This document shows positions 1 to 5,508 of a DNA stretch of 5,508 nucleotides, one piece after another. The stretch is taken from positions 1 through 5,508 of the forward strand of contig USHZ01000130.1 in NCBI GenBank assembly GCA_900554595.1, given 5' to 3'. Both the position numbers and the translations under genes were made by a program. Under the pieces are notes generated by a model that did not search any database, was not told the origin of the DNA, and worked only from the letters and a program-made list of their open reading frames with translations. How positions within the stretch are numbered: position 1 is the first letter of the stretch; every line of letters starts with the position of its first letter. This DNA is from an uncultured Collinsella sp. Lineage in GTDB: Bacteria; Actinomycetota; Coriobacteriia; Coriobacteriales; Coriobacteriaceae.

Positions 1-770
1 TGGGCGTGGGCCAGGCGACCCGTCTGCTGGGCATGCTAACCCTCGATACCAAAAGTTATGTGGCCGACATTTCGTTTGGCGTCGAGACCAATACCGATGA
101 CGCGGAGGGCGAAGCCGTCCGCACGGTGGCCGTTGCCCCCGTGCTGCGCGATCCCGCTTACGTCCGTGAGCAGCTGGCCGCTATGCTGGGTCCGCAGATG
201 CAGGTGCCGCCGGCGTTTTCGGCCATCTCGGTCAATGGCGTTCGGGCCTACAAGTCTGCTCGCGAGGGCAATGCGGTGGACCTACCTCCGCGGCCCGTCG
301 AGGTCTATGCCGCCGACCTGATCGCCGTGGGCGGCGAAGGTGATACGTGCGTCTGGACCGTGGCGTTTTCGGTAAGCAAGGGCACCTACATTCGCGCGCT
401 TGCTCGTGATCTGGGTCGCGCCTGCGATAGTGCTGCACATATTTCCGCGCTGCGCCGCACGGCCTCCGGCGTGGTTTCCATTGGCGCCTGTCATGCGGTC
501 GAGGAGCTTTCTCCCGAGTCCGCGTCCGGCTTCGCTCTGGATCCCATCGCCGCCCTTGGTGCCACGCGTGTCGATTTACCGGGTAATCTTGCAGACGATC
601 TGCTTTGTGGTCGCCGCATTCCCGTTGAACGCGCGCTTGCGGACTTCGATACGGCGAAGGCACCGTTCGCGCTTGTGCTCGATGGGGGACTCAAGGCGCT
701 TGCTCGTATCGAGGGCGGCCGCTTTGTGATGGAGCATGTCTTTCCGCAGGCGATTGGCGGTGTTCGATGA
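1..770 (+). CDS. truB: tRNA pseudouridine(55) synthase TruB, 5'-truncated by the window edge
   Basis: TruB converts U55 in the T-loop of tRNAs to pseudouridine, acting in the cytoplasm on the isolated T-arm. The reading frame is open from base 3 and stops at TGA 768-770. The GTG at 6-8 is an internal valine, because the sequence there (GQATRLLG) matches the segment after the catalytic-Asp motif of the family. The catalytic Asp region and N-terminus therefore lie upstream of the window. Visible family motifs are the KSY segment with its conserved Tyr (57-59), a PPAFSAISVNGVRAY block (about 207-251), and SKGTYIR (375-395), whose Tyr (387-389) and Arg (393-395) correspond to active-site residues of E. 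coli TruB. A LRRT segment follows. From about 560 the C-terminal part resembles the PUA-like RNA-binding domain. The last codons overlap the ribF start, which suggests co-translation. Family assignment is secure; only the missing 5' end limits the entry. Confidence 0.96.
   Translation, partial: GVGQATRLLGMLTLDTKSYVADISFGVETNTDDAEGEAVRTVAVAPVLRDPAYVREQLAAMLGPQMQVPPAFSAISVNGVRAYKSAREGNAVDLPPRPVEVYAADLIAVGGEGDTCVWTVAFSVSKGTYIRALARDLGRACDSAAHISALRRTASGVVSIGACHAVEELSPESASGFALDPIAALGATRVDLPGNLADDLLCGRRIPVERALADFDTAKAPFALVLDGGLKALARIEGGRFVMEHVFPQAIGGVR
756..762 (+). promoter_or_regulatory. Probable ribosome-binding site of ribF
   Basis: GGCGGTG differs from the anti-SD complement GGAGGTG at one base. 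It lies inside the end of truB, 4 nt before ATG 767-769 and 7 nt before the second ATG at 770-772. The 7-nt spacing slightly favours the second ATG, but the sequence does not decide between them. Confidence 0.5.
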
Positions 771-1774
771 TGCTGGCGCCCCATGAGCTCGCACGTATCT
801 TTTTCGCGGGCGAGTTGGATGAGGCCCGTATCGTTTCTGCTGATGCATTTGATGGGTGCGAGTTCTTGGGTGCCGCGTCGATCGCCATTGGCGTGTTTGA
901 TGGCGTGCATCGTGGGCACCAAGAGCTGATCGACGCGGTTATTCGCGATGCGCGTACCTGCGGCAGCAAAGCAGTCGTGGTCACCTTCGACCCTGATCCG
1001 GACGTCGTGGTGAGTCCTTCGCCCGCTCAAAAATTGATGACGACGGCCGACCGCCTGCATGCCCTTGCTCAAACCGGGGTCGATGCGGTGGTGGCCGTTC
1101 CCTTTACGCCCGCCGTGGCGGCACTCGACCATGTCGGGTTTCTGGCACTGTTATCGCGCGTTGTCGACATTCGCTCCATTCGTGTAGGCAGCGACTTTAG
1201 GCTCGGCCGTGGCGGCGCTTCGGGCGTTGCCGAGATGCGCGCCTGGGGCACTGAGCGTGGGGTTGACGTTTACGGTCACGACCTGCTCTGCTTTAACGGG
1301 CAGACCATCTGTGCCACGCGCATCCGCCATGAGCTTGGTCAGGGTCATGTGGAGCTGGCTGCCGAGCTTCTCGGCCGTCCCTATATGCTGCGCGGCGTTG
1401 TGACGGCTGGCCGTCACGAGGGTTCCGACATGGGATTTCCCACGGCAAACATCCAGGTACCCGACGGCATCCAAGTGCCTGTCGATGGCGTCTATGAGGG
1501 TCTGGTGCTGGTTGACGATACCGTATGGCCTGCTGCCGTTAACGTCGGCCTGCCGCCGACCTATGCCGATGATGCTGCCTCGGCGCATCTCGAGGCCAAC
1601 TTGATCGGCTATACGGGCGACCTGTATGGCGCTTCCGTGTCGCTGGCGTTTACGCGCTGGCTGCGTCCGTCTCGCGTATTCGATTCACTGGATGAGTTGA
1701 TCGCGACCGTCGAGGGTAACATCGACGATATCCGTCATAACTTGGGTGAGCAGGGGGTGAGCATCCGTGATTAG
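767..1774 (+). CDS. ribF: Bifunctional riboflavin kinase / FAD synthetase RibF
   Basis: This cytoplasmic enzyme phosphorylates riboflavin to FMN and adenylates FMN to FAD. The 335 aa are close to the usual family length. The N-terminal nucleotidyltransferase domain (about 36-190) shows GVFDGVHRGH (42-51), containing the HxGH nucleotide-binding motif. It also shows FDPDP (74-78), VGSDFRLG (140-147) and CATRIR (182-187). The C-terminal kinase domain (about 200-330) shows GFPTAN (223-228) with the PTAN motif, GVYEG, NVGLPPTY, and LEANL, whose Glu276 fits the conserved catalytic Glu, followed by GDLYG. Known family consensus is FDPHP, SSTRIR and an R-x-E-x-x-F near the C-terminus. Here those positions read FDPDP, CATRIR and RPSRVF, so the adenylyltransferase half is divergent. 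The start is ATG 767, sharing ATGA with the truB stop; ATG 770 is equally possible. The 3' end overlaps dnaG by 8 nt. The overall call is secure; full FAD-synthetase activity is inferred. Confidence 0.95.
   Translation: MMLAPHELARIFFAGELDEARIVSADAFDGCEFLGAASIAIGVFDGVHRGHQELIDAVIRDARTCGSKAVVVTFDPDPDVVVSPSPAQKLMTTADRLHALAQTGVDAVVAVPFTPAVAALDHVGFLALLSRVVDIRSIRVGSDFRLGRGGASGVAEMRAWGTERGVDVYGHDLLCFNGQTICATRIRHELGQGHVELAAELLGRPYMLRGVVTAGRHEGSDMGFPTANIQVPDGIQVPVDGVYEGLVLVDDTVWPAAVNVGLPPTYADDAASAHLEANLIGYTGDLYGASVSLAFTRWLRPSRVFDSLDELIATVEGNIDDIRHNLGEQGVSIRD
1752..1760 (+). promoter_or_regulatory. Strong ribosome-binding site of dnaG, supporting its GTG start
   Basis: AGGGGGTGA matches the ideal AGGAGGTGA at all but one base and lies 6 nt before GTG 1767. 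It sits within the last codons of ribF. It is the main reason for choosing GTG 1767: the next in-frame ATG lies well inside the protein, beyond the zinc-binding motif. Confidence 0.75.
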
Positions 1775-3896
1775 CGATGAGGAAAAAGATCAGGTACGCG
1801 CGGCGTCGGATCTGGTTGCCATCGTGCAGGAAACGGTTGAGCTCAAGCCCCGTGGCCATGAGTTTTGGGGCTGCTGCCCGTTTCATGGCGAAAAGACCCC
1901 ATCGTTTCACATTATCCCTGCTACGCAGGTGTGGCACTGCTTTGGCTGCGGCGAGGGCGGCGACGTCTTTACCTATATCATGAAGCGCGAGAACCTGAGT
2001 TTTCCCGAGTCGATCCGCTATTTGGCTGATCGTGCGGGTATTGAACTGCACGACACCGGTGCGCAGCGCGATCGCGGCACCAAGCGTGCCCGCATCTATG
2101 ACCTGTGCGCCGAGACAGCTCAGTTCTACCACACCATGCTTATGCGCGGTAAGGACAGCCGTCCGCGCGAGTATTTTGCCAGCCGCGGTATGGGCGGCGA
2201 TGTCTGTCGCCGCTACTGCCTGGGTTTTGCGCCGGGTCGCAACATGCTGGTGGCTCATCTGTCGCAGGCGGGCTTTACCCCGCAGGAGATGATTGACGCC
2301 AACGTGGCCGTGAGCCGTGGGCGCGGACAGCTCGCGGACCGTTTTTACGACCGCGTGATGTTTCCCATCTTTGATGAGCAGGGTCACAATATCGCCTTTG
2401 GCGGGCGCATCATGGGTGACGGCCAACCCAAGTACCTCAACACCGCCGAGACGAGCGTGTTCCATAAAAAGCGAAACCTCTATGGCTTTAACTGGGCCAA
2501 GGAGTTTATCGTCGCGCAGGATACCGCCATCGTGGTGGAGGGCTATACCGACTGCATCGCCTGCTGGGAGGCGGGGATCAAAAACGTCGTCGCCACGCTG
2601 GGCACAGCACTCACGGAACATCACGTTAAGACACTCACCCGTTTTGCCAAGCGCATAGTATATATGTTCGATGGCGACGCCGCCGGTCAAAAGGCCGCCC
2701 GTCGCGCGATTCAGTTCATCGAGCAGGATTCGATGGACCTGCGCTGCGTGGTGCTTCCCGACGGCAACGATCCCATGGAGTTCATCACCGCGCATGGTGG
2801 CGAGGCGCTGCAGGCGCGCATCGATGCCGCCGAGCCCCTCATGGACTTTGTGTACCGTTCGCTGCAGGAGTCGAGCGACATTACCACACCGGGCGGTCGT
2901 GCCAAAGCGCTCGAGGACGCGCTGACGCTCATCTATCCGCTGCGCGACAGCTATATGATCGACACGTACTTTATCCAGATTGCCGACCTGTTGGGTTTGG
3001 ACCTGGAGACCGTGCGCGCGAGTTCGGGCCGTGTGTTTCGCGATGTCGCCAAGCGCGAGGATGCCGAGCGCCGGCGTGAGCAGAGCTATGAGCGTCAACG
3101 CGCGCAAGCTGAGCGCGCGGGCGGTTCGCAGGGACGAAGCTCGGGCGGCGGTGCGGCTGGTGCGCGCAGTGCCGGTCGCGGTGCCTGGGCCGCGGGTGCG
3201 ACGCCGCCGGTGTCCGCACCGGTCGAGGAGGACCCGTACGACTACGTTCCGCTTGATGCTTATGGGGCCGCGCCGGTGGAGGTCGACGAGGACCTGCCGC
3301 CGATCGATGTGCCAGCGGCGATGGAAAGCGCTGCGCCCGTTGCCGATGGTTCAAGCGCGGCGGCAGCTCCGTCGATGCCGATTGTTTTGACCGATCTGGA
3401 GCGGAAATCCCTGGCGGGGGAGCGCGAGCTGCTGACGATGCTCACGAGCTACCCCGATCTGTTCCGCACGTATGCCGATCGCATTTGTTCTATCGAGTGG
3501 GTCGACCCGCGTCACGAGTCCATTGCGTGGGCCGTGCTGGCGACGCCGCCGGGCACCGATCCTGCGGCCTGCATGGATGCGGCGCGCGCGGTGTGTCCCG
3601 AGGCGGCGTCGCTTGTCAGCGCCGGGCGCATCTCGGCAACGAGTAAGCACCCGACCGAGACGAACATCGTCTTTATGCTCGATACGCTCGAGCTCTACAC
3701 CATCAAACGTCGCATGCGGGCCGCGCAGGCCAAGTTGCGTCAGGACCGTTCACTCGACGATGAGGCCCGTCGCGTGCTGACGATGCAGGCGGTGCAAGAT
3801 TCACAGCGCCAGCGCGAGCTCCAAAAGTCGATCGGCGGCGTTGCCGACCCGTTCCGTTTGATCGGTTTGGAGACCGCAGGTGCCGATCAGGCCTAG
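1767..3896 (+). CDS. dnaG: DNA primase DnaG with a long low-complexity linker
   Basis: DnaG makes the RNA primers for lagging-strand synthesis and initiation, working with the replicative helicase DnaB. The N-terminal zinc-binding domain shows CCPFHGEKTPSF and HCFGCG, placing the ligands at Cys37, His40, Cys58 and Cys61. The polymerase core carries FGGR (211-214), PKYLN (221-225), the TOPRIM Glu in EGYTD (258-262) and the metal-binding DGD (302-304). A GNDPMEF segment (333-339) stands where many homologues have DPD. A helical, helicase-associated region follows to about 420. Residues about 430-538 form an Ala/Gly/Pro/Arg- and Glu/Asp-rich linker. A C-terminal domain (about 539-709, beginning IVLTDLERK) is likely the DnaB-binding part. 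At 709 aa it is longer than the roughly 580-600 aa of E. coli and B. subtilis primases, largely because of this linker. GTG 1767 is chosen for its strong RBS and because it gives the normal short lead before the zinc finger. The 8-nt overlap with ribF suggests translational coupling. Confidence 0.97.
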   Translation: MISDEEKDQVRAASDLVAIVQETVELKPRGHEFWGCCPFHGEKTPSFHIIPATQVWHCFGCGEGGDVFTYIMKRENLSFPESIRYLADRAGIELHDTGAQRDRGTKRARIYDLCAETAQFYHTMLMRGKDSRPREYFASRGMGGDVCRRYCLGFAPGRNMLVAHLSQAGFTPQEMIDANVAVSRGRGQLADRFYDRVMFPIFDEQGHNIAFGGRIMGDGQPKYLNTAETSVFHKKRNLYGFNWAKEFIVAQDTAIVVEGYTDCIACWEAGIKNVVATLGTALTEHHVKTLTRFAKRIVYMFDGDAAGQKAARRAIQFIEQDSMDLRCVVLPDGNDPMEFITAHGGEALQARIDAAEPLMDFVYRSLQESSDITTPGGRAKALEDALTLIYPLRDSYMIDTYFIQIADLLGLDLETVRASSGRVFRDVAKREDAERRREQSYERQRAQAERAGGSQGRSSGGGAAGARSAGRGAWAAGATPPVSAPVEEDPYDYVPLDAYGAAPVEVDEDLPPIDVPAAMESAAPVADGSSAAAAPSMPIVLTDLERKSLAGERELLTMLTSYPDLFRTYADRICSIEWVDPRHESIAWAVLATPPGTDPAACMDAARAVCPEAASLVSAGRISATSKHPTETNIVFMLDTLELYTIKRRMRAAQAKLRQDRSLDDEARRVLTMQAVQDSQRQRELQKSIGGVADPFRLIGLETAGADQA

Positions 3897-3942
3897 ATGT
3901 TGTGGTCAACCAGCGTATTCTCGCCTATATCCTGTCTTTATT

Positions 3943-3974
3943 TTGGGTATAGAGGTCTACGTGTGTGCTAAAGT
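3943..3974 (+). promoter_or_regulatory. Weak candidate promoter for rpoD in the dnaG-rpoD gap
   Basis: The 110-nt gap (3897-4006) is visibly AT-richer than the genes and has no convincing terminator. The best extended -10-like element is TGC-TAAAGT (3966-3974, 4 of 6 in the hexamer). A TTGGGT (3943-3948) lies upstream, but its 20-nt spacing is too long for a classical -35. An alternative is TGGTCA (3903-3908), 17 nt from TATATC (3926-3931), each 4 of 6. A third -10-like TATAGA lies at 3948-3953. None is strong, so a separate rpoD promoter is plausible but not shown. AGTCC/GGACT (3979-3983 and 3987-3991) forms a 5-bp hairpin with a 3-nt loop just before the RBS. Confidence 0.3.
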
Positions 3975-3994
3975 ATTGAGTCCTGTGGACTACG

Positions 3995-4001
3995 AAGGGA
4001 G
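3995..4001 (+). promoter_or_regulatory. Ribosome-binding site of rpoD, supporting its GTG start
   Basis: AAGGGAG, one base off AAGGAGG-type complementarity, ends 5 nt before GTG 4007. The next in-frame ATG (codon 20) has no comparable site and would remove part of sigma region 1.1. Confidence 0.7.
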
Positions 4002-4006
4002 AATCT

Positions 4007-5350
4007 GTGCCAAAAAAGACTGAGAGCACGGGTACTGGGCTGGAATCCTACGTTGCAAAGCTCATGGGCAACGGCTCAAACAGGACTTCGGTAACCGAGG
4101 ACGAAATTCAGGTCGCCCTGAAGGATATCGATGTCTCTGATGAGCAGCTCAACGCGGTGTATTCCGCGCTACGCAACAGCGGCATCCAGATTATCTCCGC
4201 GAGCGGAAACGACGACGCCCCGATGGGCGTCGACGATGACGATAACGATACCGACGATTTCGATGACGACGACGAGCACGATTCCGGCTCGCTTGACGAT
4301 CACGAGCTTAAGATGGCCCGCCAGGCCGATGCCGAGATGGGCTCTTCCAAGAGCAAGAAGAAGCGCACCGTGCGCACGTCCCGTTCGCGTTCGCGCGTGC
4401 GCGGCATCGATGCCTCCACGGTGATGCTGACCGGCGACCCGGTTCGTATGTATCTCAAGGAGATCGGTAAGGTCGACCTGCTGACCGCATCTGAAGAGGT
4501 CGATCTGGCCATGAAGATCGAGGCCGGTCTCGAGGCTACCGAGAAGCTTGAGGCTGCCGAGGCAGGCGAGATCGAGCTCACCCGCGCCGAGATGCGTCGT
4601 CTTACGCGTATTGAGAACGTTGGCCTTGAGGCCAAGCAGGCGCTCATCAGCGCAAACCTGCGTCTGGTCGTCTCCATCGCCAAGCGCTATGTCGGCCGTG
4701 GCATGCTGTTCCTGGATCTGATCCAGGAGGGCAACCTCGGTCTGATTCGCGCCGTCGAGAAGTTCGACTACCAGAAGGGCTTCAAGTTCTCCACGTACGC
4801 CACGTGGTGGATTCGTCAGGCCATTACGCGCGCTATTGCCGACCAGGCCCGTACCATCCGTATCCCCGTGCACATGGTCGAGACCATTAACAAGCTCGTC
4901 CGCGTGCAGCGCCAGCTCCTCCAGGACCTGGGTCGCGACCCGACCCCCGAGGAGATCGGTGCCGAGATGGACATGAGCGCCGACCGCGTCCGCGAGATCC
5001 AGAAGATCTCGCAGGAGCCCGTGTCGCTTGAGACCCCCATCGGCGAGGAAGAGGATTCCCAGCTGGGCGACTTTATCGAGGACTCCCAGGCTATCGTCCC
5101 GCCCGATGCCGCCAGCTTCTCTATGCTGCAGGAGCAGCTCACCCAGGTGCTCGATTCGCTTGCCGATCGCGAGCGCAAGGTTATCGAGCTGCGCTTTGGT
5201 CTCGTTGACGGACATCCCCGCACGCTCGAGGAAGTCGGTCGCGAGTTTGGCGTCACGCGCGAGCGTATCCGCCAGATCGAGTCCAAGACCCTGGCCAAGC
5301 TCCGCCATCCGAGCCGCTCTAGCAAGTTGAAGGACTACATCGAGTCTTAG
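4007..5350 (+). CDS. rpoD: Primary (housekeeping) RNA polymerase sigma factor RpoD/SigA
   Basis: This group 1 sigma-70 directs RNA polymerase to -10/-35 promoters of most growth genes. The 447 aa are collinear with primary sigmas. Residues about 12-64 resemble region 1.1 (TEDEIQVAL, LRNSGIQII). An Asp-rich tract (69-98) and a Lys/Arg/Ser-rich tract (115-132) form a charged spacer. Region 1.2 is about 136-173 (DPVRMYLKEIG). Region 2 is about 212-290, with the core-binding segment DLIQEGNLGLIRAVEKFDY (237-255) and the -10 recognition segment TYATWWIRQAITRAI (263-277). Region 3 is about 291-365 and includes RDPTPEEIG. Region 4 ends in the -35-binding helix-turn-helix, TLEEVGREFGVTRERIRQIE (406-425). 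The near-perfect 2.3-2.4 and 4.2 regions and the presence of regions 1.1/1.2 exclude ECF and small stress sigmas. GTG start; a second in-frame TAG (5351-5353) follows the stop directly. dnaG lies 110 nt upstream with no clear terminator between, so partial co-transcription is likely. Confidence 0.97.
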   Translation: MPKKTESTGTGLESYVAKLMGNGSNRTSVTEDEIQVALKDIDVSDEQLNAVYSALRNSGIQIISASGNDDAPMGVDDDDNDTDDFDDDDEHDSGSLDDHELKMARQADAEMGSSKSKKKRTVRTSRSRSRVRGIDASTVMLTGDPVRMYLKEIGKVDLLTASEEVDLAMKIEAGLEATEKLEAAEAGEIELTRAEMRRLTRIENVGLEAKQALISANLRLVVSIAKRYVGRGMLFLDLIQEGNLGLIRAVEKFDYQKGFKFSTYATWWIRQAITRAIADQARTIRIPVHMVETINKLVRVQRQLLQDLGRDPTPEEIGAEMDMSADRVREIQKISQEPVSLETPIGEEEDSQLGDFIEDSQAIVPPDAASFSMLQEQLTQVLDSLADRERKVIELRFGLVDGHPRTLEEVGREFGVTRERIRQIESKTLAKLRHPSRSSKLKDYIES

Positions 5351-5351
5351 T

Positions 5352-5381
5352 AGTTACGGCGTTTTACCAAACGCCGTAACT
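5352..5381 (+). terminator. Perfect 13-bp hairpin after rpoD without a U-tract
   Basis: AGTTACGGCGTTT (5352-5364) pairs without mismatch with AAACGCCGTAACT (5369-5381) around a TACC loop. It starts 2 nt after the rpoD stop codon and overlaps the second TAG. The following bases (GGCCGACG) are not T-rich, so it is not a classical intrinsic terminator. It could be a U-less terminator of the kind proposed in Actinobacteria, or an mRNA 3'-end stabiliser upstream of the second hairpin. Confidence 0.5.
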
Positions 5382-5422
5382 GGCCGACGCTGCGCGGACA
5401 CTAGAGCGACAACTTGTCATTC

Positions 5423-5464
5423 AAAGAGGACGGCATGACCAGAAGGTCTATGCCGCCCTCTTTT
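5423..5464 (+). terminator. Likely Rho-independent terminator of rpoD, possibly bidirectional
   Basis: AAAGAGG (5423-5429) pairs with CCTCTTT (5457-5463). CGGCAT (5431-5436) pairs with ATGCCG (5450-5455), and GACC (5437-5440) pairs with GGTC (5445-5448). The loop is AGAA, with one A/C mismatch (5430/5456) and one bulged T (5449), for 17 pairs in all. The arm ends in TTTT on the + strand and begins with an A-run, so the reverse strand also reads hairpin plus T-run. It could end transcription from both sides if a convergent gene lies beyond the window. An ATG at 5435 opens a frame inside this hairpin, but the terminator reading is preferred. Confidence 0.7.
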
Positions 5465-5508
5465 CATGCCAATTTGTTCGCTCTGGTGCCCGCTCGCTGG
5501 CATTGTCA

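Noticed and set aside
6..8. GTG as a possible start of truB
   Set aside because: It lies within a conserved internal TruB segment, and the catalytic-Asp motif expected before it is missing, so the gene continues upstream of the window.
396..707. 12-bp direct repeat GCGCTTGCTCGT (396-407 and 696-707)
   Set aside because: Both copies encode ALAR in the same frame of truB; they reflect codon preference rather than a repeat element.
1650..3107. 485-codon open frame on the - strand opposite dnaG and the end of ribF
   Set aside because: Its codons are in exact register with dnaG codons, so it stays open simply because TTA, CTA and TCA are rare in this high-GC gene. The translation resembles no family, while the + strand is a clear primase.
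3899..3912. Inverted repeat around GTTGTGGTCAAC after dnaG as a terminator
   Set aside because: Only 4 bp of stem and no T-run follow, which is too weak for termination.
4169..5308. 379-codon open frame on the - strand opposite rpoD
   Set aside because: Same codon-register effect. Its Leu/Asp/Val-rich translation is the complement of rpoD codons and shows no independent motif.
5465..5508. ATGCCA (5466-5471) and TGGCAT (5498-5503) as part of a tRNA or hairpin at the window end
   Set aside because: Six pairs around a 26-nt loop with no tRNA-like arms. I see no supported feature here.

Overview
The window looks like ordinary chromosomal core sequence from a high-GC Gram-positive bacterium. All four genes lie on the + strand in the order truB (5' end missing), ribF, dnaG, rpoD. 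The actinobacterial-type sigma-70 has an Asp-rich then Arg/Lys/Ser-rich N-terminus, the codons are G/C-rich, and primase is followed directly by the sigma factor. Together these suggest a member of the Actinomycetota, and my best guess is a Coriobacteriia relative such as Collinsella. That guess rests on protein character alone; no search was run.

Layout. Bases 1-770 hold the C-terminal two thirds or so of tRNA pseudouridine-55 synthase (truB). Bases 767-1774 hold the bifunctional riboflavin kinase/FAD synthetase (ribF), overlapping truB by 4 nt. Bases 1767-3896 hold DNA primase (dnaG), overlapping ribF by 8 nt and starting at GTG behind a strong Shine-Dalgarno inside the ribF 3' end. A 110-nt, AT-richer gap (3897-4006) has weak promoter-like elements, a small hairpin and the rpoD ribosome-binding site. 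Bases 4007-5350 hold the primary sigma factor (rpoD), also with a GTG start. After rpoD come tandem TAG stops, a perfect 13-bp hairpin without a U-tract (5352-5381), and then a longer 17-bp imperfect hairpin ending in TTTT (5423-5464), which is the better intrinsic terminator. The last 44 bases show no gene I can support.

The overlaps make truB-ribF-dnaG look like one translationally coupled transcript. This joins the tRNA-modification/flavin-cofactor pair, which in many Gram-positives ends the nusA-infB-rbfA-truB-ribF group, to a primase-sigma pair that recalls the macromolecular synthesis operon. No terminator is visible between dnaG and rpoD, so rpoD could be read both from upstream and from its own promoter. 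The transcription unit probably ends at the hairpin pair after rpoD.

I found no mobile element, CRISPR array, RNA gene or clearly novel system. The points worth a second look are modest: several changed signature motifs in the FAD-synthetase half of RibF, an unusually long Gly/Ala/Arg-rich linker in DnaG, the charge-block N-terminus of RpoD, and the paired hairpins after rpoD.
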